From Ornithinibacillus sp047228935 (GTDB lineage: Bacteria > Bacillota > Bacilli > Bacillales > Amphibacillaceae): a stretch of DNA of 64,000 bases. The translations under genes and the position numbers were made by a program. Below the pieces are notes generated by a model. The model was not told the DNA's origin and made no database searches. It was given only the letters and a program-made list of their open reading frames with translations. Location: assembly GCF_047228935.1 (NCBI RefSeq), contig NZ_JBFEGG010000003.1, positions 1 through 64,000 of the forward strand, in the 5' to 3' direction. Positions 7,954-17,052 of the stretch are shown piece by piece. Position 1 is the stretch's first letter; the number at the start of each line of letters is the position of its first letter.

Positions 7954-8955
7954 ATGAAAAGGATTTCAATAAAATTAATTGCACTTTTAATCATTATTGG
8001 TATTGTGATGGCGGGATGTTCAGATGATTCTTCTTCATCAGAAGGAGGAGAAGCAGTAACACTGAAATTGGGTCATATTCAATCTGAGAATGACCTTTGG
8101 CATGATGGAGCATTAAAGTTTAAAGAAGAAGTGGAGCGACTTTCAGAAGGTAACATGAAAGTAGAGATTTATCCAAACTCTACTCTAGGTGGAGATAGAG
8201 ATATGGCTGAAGGTATGCAAATCGGAACTGTTGACTTTGCTTTAGTTGCGGGAGTTCTTGGGAACTTCGAAGACTCTATTCAACTATTAGAATTGCCATA
8301 TTTATTTAGTAGTCAAGAAGAATATAACAAAGTTATTCATGGTGAAGTTGGAGAGGAAATTGCTAATCGCGTCTTAGAAGCATCAGATATTAGAATTTTA
8401 AATTGGTGGGACCGTGGACCAAGACATATTACGGCAAATAAACCAATCAATACGTTGGAAGATATTAAAGGCTTGAAAATGAGAATTCCAGAAATCAAGG
8501 CAATGGAACATACTTGGCAAGCAATGGGAGCTTCTCCTACAACAATGGCATGGAATGAAGTTTACACTGGTTTAGAGCAAAATGTTATTGAAGCTCAAGA
8601 AAACCCTATTCCATTTATCTATGGTGGACGTATTCACGAAGTACAAGAGTATTTATCATTAACAGCTCATAAATACGAGTACGTTACACTAGCTATGAGT
8701 GATATGACTTGGTCTAAGCTTACAGCTGAGCAACAAGAAATTATTCAAGAAGCTGCAGATATCGCTACTGATTATGAAAATCAATTAGTAAGTGAACAAA
8801 CAGATGAGATTCTTGAGACTATGAAAAGTGAAGGTCTAGAAGTAGTAGAGCCTGATGTACAAGCATTTGCTGAGGAAGCAAGAAAGTCTCATGAGGAGTT
8901 TGCGAAAACGATTGATATTGATCTTTATAACCAAATCGTAGATGCACTTAAATAG
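7954..8955 (+). CDS. dctP: TRAP transporter solute-binding lipoprotein (DctP)
   Basis: 333 residues. A lipoprotein signal peptide ends with lipobox VMAGC (Cys22), followed by a Ser-rich linker. The mature part is a DctP/SiaP-type binding protein: LGHIQSENDLWHDGA, FKEEVERLSEGNMKVEIYP, and GLKMRIPE, whose arginine normally clamps the substrate carboxylate. It captures an organic acid outside the membrane for the QM permease encoded downstream. Context suggests a four-carbon sugar acid. It is 16 bases after the dehydrogenase gene. Confidence 0.93.
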   Translation: MKRISIKLIALLIIIGIVMAGCSDDSSSSEGGEAVTLKLGHIQSENDLWHDGALKFKEEVERLSEGNMKVEIYPNSTLGGDRDMAEGMQIGTVDFALVAGVLGNFEDSIQLLELPYLFSSQEEYNKVIHGEVGEEIANRVLEASDIRILNWWDRGPRHITANKPINTLEDIKGLKMRIPEIKAMEHTWQAMGASPTTMAWNEVYTGLEQNVIEAQENPIPFIYGGRIHEVQEYLSLTAHKYEYVTLAMSDMTWSKLTAEQQEIIQEAADIATDYENQLVSEQTDEILETMKSEGLEVVEPDVQAFAEEARKSHEEFAKTIDIDLYNQIVDALK

Positions 8956-8965
8956 AAAAAGAAGT

Positions 8966-8993
8966 AGGAGTGAAGAGAGTTTTCTTTACTCCT
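8966..8993 (+). promoter_or_regulatory. Intercistronic hairpin dctP-dctQ
   Basis: AGGAGTGAAG pairs with CTTTACTCCT (one G-T) around an 8-base loop. There is no proper T-run, so partial termination or mRNA stabilisation that raises binding protein over permease is the likely role. Confidence 0.6.
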
Positions 8994-9022
8994 CCTTTAT
9001 TACGGATTGCGAGGTGTAAAAG

Positions 9023-9496
9023 TTGAAAAAGCTAGATAACATTCTGGTGAAAACGTTGTACTATGTATGTGGATTACTTATGTTTTTAATGGTATCGGTA
9101 GTTACAGCTCAAGTAATATCGAGGTATCTATTTAATAGCCCATTTACATGGACAGAGGAGCTTGCTCGCTATACTTTTGTTTGGGTATCTTTCTTAGGAA
9201 TGGCTATAGCAGTTAAGTATGGATCTCATATTGCATTGGATATGTTAGCCCGAAAATTGACCGGCATTAGCCGTAAATCATTAATGGTCTTCAATAATTT
9301 ATTGGTTTTAGTATTTTCAGGAATATTAACATACAGTGGATTTGAATTTGTGAAATTAGGAGCTAGACAAACTAGTCCAAGTTTATCATTACCGATGGAT
9401 ATCGTTTACCTGGTTATTCCTATTTCGGGAATTCTATTAATCTATTTTGTTTTAAGTGAAACGATACAAAATATTATGAAGAAAGGGGATGAATAG
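9023..9496 (+). CDS. dctQ: TRAP transporter small permease (DctQ)
   Basis: 157 residues with four hydrophobic segments (about 10-30, 48-66, 88-108, 128-148). The conserved DctQ pattern FTWTEELARYTFVWVSFLGMA is present at about 38-58. It forms the membrane complex with DctM. The start is TTG with a GAGGTG site. It is 2 bases from dctM. Confidence 0.9.
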   Translation: MKKLDNILVKTLYYVCGLLMFLMVSVVTAQVISRYLFNSPFTWTEELARYTFVWVSFLGMAIAVKYGSHIALDMLARKLTGISRKSLMVFNNLLVLVFSGILTYSGFEFVKLGARQTSPSLSLPMDIVYLVIPISGILLIYFVLSETIQNIMKKGDE

Positions 9497-9498
9497 AA

Positions 9499-10761
9499 AT
9501 GGGTGCCATACTTTTTGGAGCTTTTGTAGTCTTACTGGTACTAGGCGTACCAATCGGTTTTGTGTTAGCATTATCCTCCATTGGTGCTATGCTTGCAAGT
9601 GATTATCCTATAGTGGTACTAAGTCAACGATTATTTACCGCACTAGATTCATTCCCTTTTATGGCTATTCCTTTATTTATGTTAGCTGGTTCTATTATGG
9701 GACATGGTGGAATCACTAGAAGAATAATAGATTTTGCATTATCTATTGTAGGAAATATTAAAGGTGCGTTAGGGCATGTTGTAGCTACAAGTGGAATTAT
9801 GATGGGAGGTATTTCTGGATCTGGTGTAGCAGATACAGCTGCTTTAGGTTCGGTTATGGTCCCAGAAATGAAGAAGAGAAACTATGATCCAGGGTTCTCT
9901 GCGGCATTGGTAGCTGCTTCTGGAAGTATCGGTCTGATTATACCACCTAGTATTGCCTTAATTATCTATGGTGTAACAACACAATCCTCCATTGGGGACT
10001 TATTTGTGGCAGGTATTATTCCTGGTGTGTTAATTGGATTAGGATTCTTTGTTTATTCCTATTTTGTGGCGAAAAAGAAAGATTATCCGAAAGAAGGAAA
10101 AGTAAGCTTCAAAGGCGTTTGGACTAGCTTTAAGAGGGCTGCCTTTGCTTTAGCGATGCCAATAATCATCATTGTTGGTATTAGAGGCGGAGCTTTTACA
10201 GCTACTGAGGGTGGAGCAATTATTGCTGTTTACGCTTTTATTATTAGTGCGTTTGTTTATAAAGAAATAAAATTAAAAGACCTACCTAAAATATTCTTTG
10301 ACGCAGCATTAAGTACAGCAATTATTTCTACTATTATTGCTGCTACATCATTATTTGGTTGGTTATTATCCAGTGAACAAATTCCGCAACAAATTACATC
10401 TTCACTATTAAGTATTACAGATAATCCAATATTGTTATTGCTAATTATTAATCTAATATTGTTAGTAGTAGGGATGTTCTTGGATAGCGGTCCGGCTATT
10501 ATGTTATTAGCGCCGATTCTAGCACCTGTTGCAGGAAGTCTAGGGGTGGATCCGGTACAATTCGGTTTAGTAATGGTTATTAACTTGACGATTGGTTTAC
10601 TAACACCACCTGTTGGAACTTCTATGTATGTTGCCAGTAATATTTCAGGAGTACCAATTATGGAACTATCGAAAAAGCTTTTACCATTCTGGGCTATTAT
10701 GATTGCTGTCTTATTACTCGTGACGTTTGTTCCTGAAGTGACAACTATTTTCACAAAGTAG
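9499..10761 (+). CDS. dctM: TRAP transporter large permease (DctM)
   Basis: 420 residues, the usual length, with about 12 membrane segments. Family motifs include FPFMAIPLFMLAGSIM, SGVADTAALGSVMVPEM, ASGSIGLIIPPS, DSGPAIMLLAPILAP and NLTIGLLTPPVGTS. It uses the sodium gradient to import the acid bound by DctP. It is tightly coupled to dctQ. Confidence 0.95.
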   Translation: MGAILFGAFVVLLVLGVPIGFVLALSSIGAMLASDYPIVVLSQRLFTALDSFPFMAIPLFMLAGSIMGHGGITRRIIDFALSIVGNIKGALGHVVATSGIMMGGISGSGVADTAALGSVMVPEMKKRNYDPGFSAALVAASGSIGLIIPPSIALIIYGVTTQSSIGDLFVAGIIPGVLIGLGFFVYSYFVAKKKDYPKEGKVSFKGVWTSFKRAAFALAMPIIIIVGIRGGAFTATEGGAIIAVYAFIISAFVYKEIKLKDLPKIFFDAALSTAIISTIIAATSLFGWLLSSEQIPQQITSSLLSITDNPILLLLIINLILLVVGMFLDSGPAIMLLAPILAPVAGSLGVDPVQFGLVMVINLTIGLLTPPVGTSMYVASNISGVPIMELSKKLLPFWAIMIAVLLLVTFVPEVTTIFTK

Positions 10762-10806
10762 ATATTAACATAGGAAAAAAATAGTTAGAGGAAAGGAATT
10801 TTAGAT

Positions 10807-12084
10807 ATGGGGAAGATTATTTTAGGTATTGTAGCGGATGATTTTTCGGGCGGAAGTGATGCAGCTTCTTTCTTGGCAAAACAAGGTATCAAAACCTATT
10901 TGTACAATGGTATACCAGGAGAAGAGCACCAAGTTGATGGTGACAATATCGCCGTTGTCATTGCATTAAAAACTAGAACGGAAGAAAAAAACAAAGCAGT
11001 TTCTGAATCATTAGAAGCTTTTCGCTGGCTGAAGGATCATGGTGCAACTCAATTATATAGTAAGTATTGTTCCACATTCGATTCTACAAAAGAAGGAAAT
11101 ATTGGACCTATCATTGATGGGGTATTAGAGCTGTATAATATTCACTATACAATTCTTGCCCCAGCACTTCCTGTAAATGGACGAATTGTGAAGGATGGAC
11201 AATTAATTGTTAATGGTGTTCCTTTAAATGAAACACATATGAAACACCATCCATTAACACCAATGTGGGATTCAGATATAGCAAGTTTAATCGAACCTCA
11301 AGGAAAGTATCCGAGTCTTAACATTAGCCATGAACAGCTGGAATTAAGTAATGATGAGATTATGTCCATAATTGAAGATTTTGGCAAAGATAAAGCGCAT
11401 TTTTATATTATTCCTGATTATATAGAGGAAAAACATGCACAAAAAATTATCGAATTGTTTGGTGATTTACCGCTATTAACTGGTGGATCGGGATTGATGA
11501 CAGAGCTTGGTAGAAAATACAGCAGTGAACATTCTGAAACGGAAATTTATAGAAGTTCTACTACTGGAAAAGCTATCGTTCTTGCGGGAAGTTGTTCTGT
11601 AGCAACTCTTCAACAAATTGAGGAATTTCAAAAACTAAACAAGCCATCATTTAGAATTGACCCATTCTTGTTGGCAGATGGAACACAAACAAAAGAAATG
11701 CTATGGGAGCAAATTCAAGCTTCGGAGGAAGATGAGGTCTTAGTATATAGCTCAGATAAGCCAGAGAATGTTAAAGAGGCACAAAAAGTAGGAAGAGAGA
11801 AGGTCTCCCAATTATTGGAACAAACGACAGCTTTTCTTGCGAAGAATGCAGTAGCTAATGGCTATAATCGAATCATTGTGGCTGGTGGTGAAACATCAGG
11901 TGCAGTAACTAAGACACTTGGGTACAACTCGTATTTAGTTGGAGATAGTATTGATCCGGGTGTTCCAATTATGGTTCCAACCCAGAACCAAGATATAAGA
12001 TTAGTGTTGAAATCAGGGAACTTTGGAGACAAGGATTTCTTTGTTAAAGCTGCAAACATGACAAAGGGTGATTCTCTTGACTAA
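10807..12084 (+). CDS. otnK: Four-carbon acid sugar kinase, 3-oxo-tetronate kinase
   Basis: 425 residues of the DUF1537 kinase family. N-terminal GIVADDFSGGSDAA, then LYSKYCSTFDSTKEGNIGP and PALPVNGRIVKDG match the OtnK (YgbK) branch that phosphorylates 3-oxo-tetronate at C4. The C-terminal nucleotide-binding half has AGSCSVAT and VAGGETSGAV. The next gene encodes the cognate decarboxylase and overlaps its 3' end. Confidence 0.88.
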   Translation: MGKIILGIVADDFSGGSDAASFLAKQGIKTYLYNGIPGEEHQVDGDNIAVVIALKTRTEEKNKAVSESLEAFRWLKDHGATQLYSKYCSTFDSTKEGNIGPIIDGVLELYNIHYTILAPALPVNGRIVKDGQLIVNGVPLNETHMKHHPLTPMWDSDIASLIEPQGKYPSLNISHEQLELSNDEIMSIIEDFGKDKAHFYIIPDYIEEKHAQKIIELFGDLPLLTGGSGLMTELGRKYSSEHSETEIYRSSTTGKAIVLAGSCSVATLQQIEEFQKLNKPSFRIDPFLLADGTQTKEMLWEQIQASEEDEVLVYSSDKPENVKEAQKVGREKVSQLLEQTTAFLAKNAVANGYNRIIVAGGETSGAVTKTLGYNSYLVGDSIDPGVPIMVPTQNQDIRLVLKSGNFGDKDFFVKAANMTKGDSLD

Positions 12085-12682
12085 TTTGGAGAAAAAAATA
12101 GCTGATGCAATTTGGATTGGTAAGGCTTTATTTGACAGAGACAAGGCTACAGGCTCTTCTGCTAATATGAGTTTTCTGCACGAAGGGAAGATCTATATTA
12201 CTGGAAGTGGAACTTGCTTTGGGAATTTAACTAAAGATGATTTTTCGGTAACGAGCTTAGAAGGGGAACACTTAACTGGTATTAAACCGAGCAAGGAACT
12301 TCCTCTTCACAAAACGCTTTATGATAAGGATAATTCCATACAAGCTGTTATCCATACACATAGCTTTTATTCAACGTTATGGTCATGCTTAAAGCATGAA
12401 AATGAAAAAGATATTATTCCGTCTTACACCCCATATTTAAAAATGAAGATCGGAACTATAGGTTTAGTACCATATGGAAAACCTGGCACGGAAACACTAT
12501 TTAATTTCTTCAAAGAGCGACTTCATGATAGCGATGGTTATATTTTACAAAATCATGGACCAGTAGTAGGCGATAAGGATTTATTATCTGCTTTTTACGC
12601 ACTAGAAGAATTAGAAGAAAGTGCTAGAATAGCATGGGAACTACGAAACGACCAACAAAAAGCGAATTTGATAAGTGGATAG
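12077..12682 (+). CDS. otnC: Class II aldolase, 3-oxo-tetronate-4-phosphate decarboxylase
   Basis: About 201 residues of the AraD/FucA family, matching OtnC (YgbL). Metal ligands are in VIHTHS and QNHGPVV, and the acid/base Glu is in KPSKELPLH. It converts 3-oxo-tetronate 4-phosphate to DHAP and CO2. The TTG at 12077 was chosen because AAAGGG lies 8 bases upstream; an in-frame GTG at 12068 lacks a site. It overlaps otnK by 8 bases (translational coupling) and is the last gene of the operon. Confidence 0.87.
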   Translation: MTNLEKKIADAIWIGKALFDRDKATGSSANMSFLHEGKIYITGSGTCFGNLTKDDFSVTSLEGEHLTGIKPSKELPLHKTLYDKDNSIQAVIHTHSFYSTLWSCLKHENEKDIIPSYTPYLKMKIGTIGLVPYGKPGTETLFNFFKERLHDSDGYILQNHGPVVGDKDLLSAFYALEELEESARIAWELRNDQQKANLISG

Positions 12683-12724
12683 GTGACTTAAATGTCTTTC
12701 CCCGCTTGAATACTGATTAAAGGT

Positions 12725-12756
12725 AAAGGGATAGTTTTCGAGAAAACTATCCCTTT
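12725..12756 (+). terminator. Hairpin ending the sugar-acid operon
   Basis: A near-perfect 14-bp stem AAAGGGATAGTTTT / AAAACTATCCCTTT has a CGAG tetraloop. The trailing sequence is A-rich rather than a clear T-run, so termination strength is uncertain. Confidence 0.75.
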
Positions 12757-13032
12757 AAAATTATGTATATATTTAATTCTGTATAGAAATAAAACATTTA
12801 TATTTGAAGTTTTATTTGGATTTTTCAAGAACTTCTTTTCATTTCGTAATGAATGAACCCACTACAAACAAATAACAAAATCTACGTATCTCCTAAATCA
12901 ATATTTTCCCCTACTTAGACAAAACAAAGTCATTCCCCTTCATGTGACTAACTTTCGGTAGACATTTAAATGTAATAAAATTTATAACAGTTTAATATAG
13001 TACAGATATAGCTTGGACAAGGAGAACTTTAT
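12757..13032. other. Intergenic region before SulP gene
   Basis: With the hairpin this makes a 350-base gap. It is AT-rich; no small ORF with a ribosome site and no RNA motif was recognised. A promoter for the permease gene is expected near 12980-13010, but I cannot assign boxes confidently. Confidence 0.4.
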
Positions 13033-14280
13033 ATGTATAATCTGTTTCCTGTATTAAGCCAATTATCAACGTACCGTCTTACCTATTTAACCAATGATAT
13101 CACTGCAGCTATTATTGTTACGCTTCTTTTACTTCCTCAAAGTATGGCCTATGCACTTGTTGCTGGAGTACCTATTTCGATGGGGCTCATTGCAGCTACT
13201 ATACCCTTAGTTATATACGCTATATTTGGAGGGTCTAGGTATTTGACAGTTGGACCGGTGTCTGTTGTCTCCTTATTATCATTAACCGGATTATCCACTT
13301 TAGCTCAGCCAAGCTCTTCTGAATATCTGATGTTAATCATTGTACTGGCATTTTTAGTTGGTGTTATTCAATTAGTCATGGGGATAGGGAGGGTTGGAAC
13401 AATCTTAAAGTATATCTCTTCTTCCGTAACCTATGGCTTTACCTCAGCATTAGCTATCATTATTATGTTAAATCAAATCCCGTCCATTCTTGGAGTGAAA
13501 TTGCCGAAGTATCAAGGGTTCTTCCGTTATGTGGAAGAGGTGGTAACGCATCTTTCTATGACAAATATGGTAACATTCGCAATCGGGATTGGGAGTATAT
13601 TCATCCTTTTCTTATTTCAGAAAAAAATGGACGTAAAAATTGGACCGCTATTTGTAATCATCCTCTCGGTACTTATTGTCGATAACTTCGATTTAGAAAA
13701 GAGAGGAACAGAAATTGTTGGTTTCATTCCACGGGATATTTTTGGGACAACTTTTCAATTTCCAACACTTGATATAGTATGGTCACTTTTGCCAATAGCA
13801 ATAACGATCAGCTTCATATCTTTCTTTGAATCGTATTCCGTAGCGAAAACATTGGCAGATAAGGAACGAGAATCTATCAATCCCAATCAAGAGTTGGTTG
13901 GGATTGGCTTTGCGAATATAGCAAGTTCATTCGTTGGCTCCATTCCGGTTGGCGGAGCTGTATCACGAGCAGCAGTGAGCTATGAATCTGGTGCAAAAAG
14001 TAATTTATCTATCATCATTACTGCATTGTTTATGCTGCTAGCTATCTTGTATGTTACCCCAATGTTGTATTTTCTCCCGAAAGCTACACTTGGTGCCATT
14101 ATTATTATCGCGGTAAAGAATCTAATTAATTTTCATCCTTTACGTATGAAACATGGAATATCAGAAGCAATATTATATGTCGTTACTTTTGCTACAACTT
14201 TATTGGTTGACGTGTTTTTAGGGATTATTGTCGGTGTGTTTATTTCATTAGGCTTAAATGTTTTGTCAAGATTGAAATGA
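13033..14280 (+). CDS. SulP-family anion permease without STAS domain
   Basis: 415 residues with about 10-12 membrane segments. SulP signatures include the N-terminal LLLPQSMAYALVAGVPISMGL, GPVSVVSLL and a later GSIPVGGAVSRAAV. Family members carry sulfate, bicarbonate or other anions. Typical members continue about 100-150 residues into a cytoplasmic STAS domain; this one stops right after the last membrane helix (LGLNVLSRLK). No downstream frame restores a STAS domain, so it is naturally short or an old truncation. It is monocistronic with an AAGGAG site. Confidence 0.88.
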   Translation: MYNLFPVLSQLSTYRLTYLTNDITAAIIVTLLLLPQSMAYALVAGVPISMGLIAATIPLVIYAIFGGSRYLTVGPVSVVSLLSLTGLSTLAQPSSSEYLMLIIVLAFLVGVIQLVMGIGRVGTILKYISSSVTYGFTSALAIIIMLNQIPSILGVKLPKYQGFFRYVEEVVTHLSMTNMVTFAIGIGSIFILFLFQKKMDVKIGPLFVIILSVLIVDNFDLEKRGTEIVGFIPRDIFGTTFQFPTLDIVWSLLPIAITISFISFFESYSVAKTLADKERESINPNQELVGIGFANIASSFVGSIPVGGAVSRAAVSYESGAKSNLSIIITALFMLLAILYVTPMLYFLPKATLGAIIIIAVKNLINFHPLRMKHGISEAILYVVTFATTLLVDVFLGIIVGVFISLGLNVLSRLK

Positions 14281-14408
14281 AGTTGGGATGAAATGAAATA
14301 ATTCTAGTATCAGATAATAATAATTCATACTAAAGTTTCATACTATATTTCAGAATATTTGTTATAATGCTCCTAGAGAAATAAATTGAAATATGAGGAG
14401 GCAATAAA

Positions 14409-16388
14409 ATGGATGTTAGTGGAATCTTGCAAGTAGTCGAAAATAGTAAACTAGTCTACCCAAACGAAGAAAAAGCTCGTAAGACATCAATTGGATCTAC
14501 AAATGCCTTTCAGAAACTATTAAAAAAATCTCAAGAAGACCCTGCAAGCTTTTGGGATAGTGTTGCTAGTGAGCTTGAATGGTTTGAGCCATGGAAGAAG
14601 ACGATGACCGGGAATTTGCCTGACTTCCGATTCTTTGAGGGAGGAATTAGCAACCCTAGCGTTAACTTACTTGATCGGCACATTGCAAAGGGAGCGGGAA
14701 ACCGAACAGCACTAATATGGGAAGGTGAAAACGGCGACACCAAGTTTTTCACCTATAATATGTTACTAGCGGAAGTAAATCGTTTTGCTAATGCATTACG
14801 CTCATTAGGAGTGAAAAAAGGGGATGGTGTCGCGATTTATTTACCGAACTTGGCAGAGGCATTTATTGCAGTTTTGGCATGTTTTCGAATTGGTGCGGTA
14901 TACAATGCCATTTTCTCAGGATATTCGGAGAAATCACTTAAGGACAGGCTAACCGCCTTTGAACCGAAAGTTATGGTAACAGCAGATGCAACCCAGCGCC
15001 GTGGGAATAAAATTTATTTAAAGGAAAAGGTAGATAACGTCGTACCAGAAATTTCTTCCGTTGAAGCGGTTATTGTGGTTAATCGGTTTGGTACTGAAGT
15101 CAATATGCAGGCAGGTCGTGATTACTGGTGGGAAGATTTACGAGCAAGAATGAGTAAAGATTGCGAGCCGGAGCGAATCGAGGCAAATGAGCCTGGCATT
15201 GTGTTTTATACAAGTGGGACAACTGGTAAGCCAAAAGGGGTTGTACACTCAGGTATGGCTTTTGTCGTCCAAAACTACATTTATGCCAAATACCATATGG
15301 ACCATAAGGATGACGATGTGTTTTGGTGTTCAGCTGATATTGGTTGGCTTACGATGCATATTTGGGGAATTGTAGGCTCTTTGGCGAACGGGGTTACAAC
15401 CGTTGTATATGAAGGTGCCCCAGATTACCCAACAAAGAATCGCTTTTATCAAATCATGGAAAAATATCGTGTTAATAAGCTCTTTACAGCACCAACCGCG
15501 TTACGTATGTTAAAAAGTTTAGGTAATGAAGTGTTGAAGCAATATGACCTAAGTGACCTTGATGTAATTTCGTTAGTTGGTGAACCATTTGATGCGGAAA
15601 CCTGGCGCTGGACTTATGAAACGCTTGGGAAAAAGAATATCGCGGTAAATAATACGTGGGGACAAACCGAAACAGCTGGTTGTCCAATTGCTGGTGCAGC
15701 ATGGTTAACACCGATGAAGCCAGGGTCAGCAGGAATACAATTTTTAGGTGCCGATGTTGCGGTTGTAGATAATGAAGGAAATCCCGTTGGACCTAATACA
15801 TTAGGTAATCTCGTTATTAGAAAACCATTCCCAATGCTATGCCGAACGTTATGGAAAGAGCCAGAACGTTACTATAATGCTTATTTCAGCCAAGTTGAAG
15901 GATGTTATTTTGCTTCTGACTTAGCTTTAATCGATAAAGATGGCTATATATGGGTCGTTGGTCGTTCGGACGATGCATTCAATGTTGCTGGTCACCGGTT
16001 AAGTACGATGGAAATGGAAAGTGCAGTTTTAGAGGTGGAAGGTGTTTCCGAGGTCGCGGTTATTGGGGTACCGGATACGATTAAGGGCGAGGTGCCAGTT
16101 GTTTTTGTACGTCTAGCGGATGGATATGATGAATCAGGTTACCTGTTAAAAAATATTGAGGCTAGTATTGTGGAACAAATCGGATCTATCGCAAGACCGA
16201 AAGAAATCATTGTATCGAAAACACTCCCTAAAACAGTAAGTGGAAAAATCATGCGTAGATTACTAAAGGAAATTGTCGTGAGAGGTACGGTAACTGGGGA
16301 TATAACAGGACTAGAAGACCCCGATACAGTAACACAAATTCAAGAAAAAATATGGGACAAGGGGACAGGTTCCTTGTCACGAAAATAG
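14409..16388 (+). CDS. AMP-forming acyl-CoA synthetase (Acs family)
   Basis: 659 residues. It has the A3 motif TSGTTGKPKGVVH, the A5 motif TWGQTETAG, an A7-A8 hinge SDLALIDKDGYIWVVGRSDD and the C-terminal catalytic lysine in SGKIMRRLLK. It activates a carboxylic acid to acyl-CoA. Acetyl-CoA synthetases have Trp at the position of Gly418 (TWWQTET), so a longer or branched acyl group is more likely than acetate. The last ten residues (DKGTGSLSRK) come from a dispersed palindromic repeat copy. AGGAGG precedes the ATG. Confidence 0.9.
   Translation: MDVSGILQVVENSKLVYPNEEKARKTSIGSTNAFQKLLKKSQEDPASFWDSVASELEWFEPWKKTMTGNLPDFRFFEGGISNPSVNLLDRHIAKGAGNRTALIWEGENGDTKFFTYNMLLAEVNRFANALRSLGVKKGDGVAIYLPNLAEAFIAVLACFRIGAVYNAIFSGYSEKSLKDRLTAFEPKVMVTADATQRRGNKIYLKEKVDNVVPEISSVEAVIVVNRFGTEVNMQAGRDYWWEDLRARMSKDCEPERIEANEPGIVFYTSGTTGKPKGVVHSGMAFVVQNYIYAKYHMDHKDDDVFWCSADIGWLTMHIWGIVGSLANGVTTVVYEGAPDYPTKNRFYQIMEKYRVNKLFTAPTALRMLKSLGNEVLKQYDLSDLDVISLVGEPFDAETWRWTYETLGKKNIAVNNTWGQTETAGCPIAGAAWLTPMKPGSAGIQFLGADVAVVDNEGNPVGPNTLGNLVIRKPFPMLCRTLWKEPERYYNAYFSQVEGCYFASDLALIDKDGYIWVVGRSDDAFNVAGHRLSTMEMESAVLEVEGVSEVAVIGVPDTIKGEVPVVFVRLADGYDESGYLLKNIEASIVEQIGSIARPKEIIVSKTLPKTVSGKIMRRLLKEIVVRGTVTGDITGLEDPDTVTQIQEKIWDKGTGSLSRK
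16353..16380. repeat. Dispersed palindromic repeat, copy 1 (in coding end of acyl-CoA synthetase)
   Basis: Starts TGGGACAAGGGGACAGG and ends TTCCTTGTCAC. The arms pair imperfectly. It lies inside the 3' end of the synthetase gene and is translated as DKGTGSLS. Confidence 0.85.
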
Positions 16389-16403
16389 CTCTACTTTTGA
16401 GGG

Positions 16404-16431
16404 TGGGACAGGGGAAAGTTCCCTTGTCCCA
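16404..16431. repeat. Dispersed palindromic repeat, copy 2
   Basis: TGGGACAGGGGAA and TTCCCTTGTCCCA form an almost perfect hairpin followed by AAAAA. It lies 23 bases after copy 1, beyond the synthetase stop, and may act as its terminator. Confidence 0.85.
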
Positions 16432-16513
16432 AAAACAGGTCTATTTTTCCAACTCATTGCCAATACTGTCTACCAATCATGTATTTTTTAAAATGCAATA
16501 GGAGGAAAAGAAC

Positions 16514-16939
16514 ATGCCTTTTTCTCGAGGAGATGGCCATAAATTATATCTTGAATTACAAAAGCAACACAGTGTAGACACCAACAAAAAGCTAAAGGAA
16601 GCTTTAGAGATTAAGGTTTTTTATGAATCACTTAATTATGAAACATTGAAATTAGTATATTACCGAATGATTAAGGAGCAGAATGGATTAGGGATTATTC
16701 CTATCTATGTAACATCCATTCCTTGGCTTCTATTTTTATTTTCTGGTAAAGTCCAAGATTTTTTGTTTCATGATGGAAGTAAGCTTTGGGTAATCTTTAT
16801 CACCATATATTTAATCCTCTTAACCTTAAGTACCATTTCTCATTTTAGAGAAAAGGCGTGGGCAGCCCTTCATATCGAAATAATCACAGACGTTTTACGG
16901 GACAAAGGATCAGGTTCCTCGTCCCAGAATGAACATTGA
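16514..16939 (+). CDS. Small unknown membrane protein
   Basis: 141 residues with an AGGAGG site. A charged N-terminal half (about 1-60) is followed by two hydrophobic segments (about 62-80 and 92-110) and a short tail. I recognise no family. The C-terminal residues RDKGSGSSSQ are encoded by repeat copy 3, so the ancestral stop was probably earlier. It lies between the acyl-CoA synthetase and manA. Confidence 0.7.
   Translation: MPFSRGDGHKLYLELQKQHSVDTNKKLKEALEIKVFYESLNYETLKLVYYRMIKEQNGLGIIPIYVTSIPWLLFLFSGKVQDFLFHDGSKLWVIFITIYLILLTLSTISHFREKAWAALHIEIITDVLRDKGSGSSSQNEH
16899..16926. repeat. Dispersed palindromic repeat, copy 3
   Basis: GGGACAAAGGATCAGG and TTCCTCGTCCCA. It lies inside the 3' end of the small membrane protein gene and is translated as DKGSGSSS. 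Confidence 0.8.
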
Positions 16940-17052
16940 TGTGGGAGGAAGTCTCTTTTTTGTCCCATGTCGTTGAAGCGATAATCGACCTGTCCACCTT
17001 TCCCATTTTGTGTTACTATCATACATACAGTATTTTGTGGTGGAGGGAAATT

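Noticed and set aside
10257..10754. Long minus-strand ORF antisense to dctM
   Set aside because: Shadow of a real gene in the opposite strand; low-complexity translation and no ribosome site. Similar shadows at 36382-37060 and 46185-46568 were left out for the same reason.
16936..17052. 39-codon N-terminal extension of manA
   Set aside because: No similarity to the family before MYNEPIFLQPVF and a good ribosome site lies directly before that ATG.
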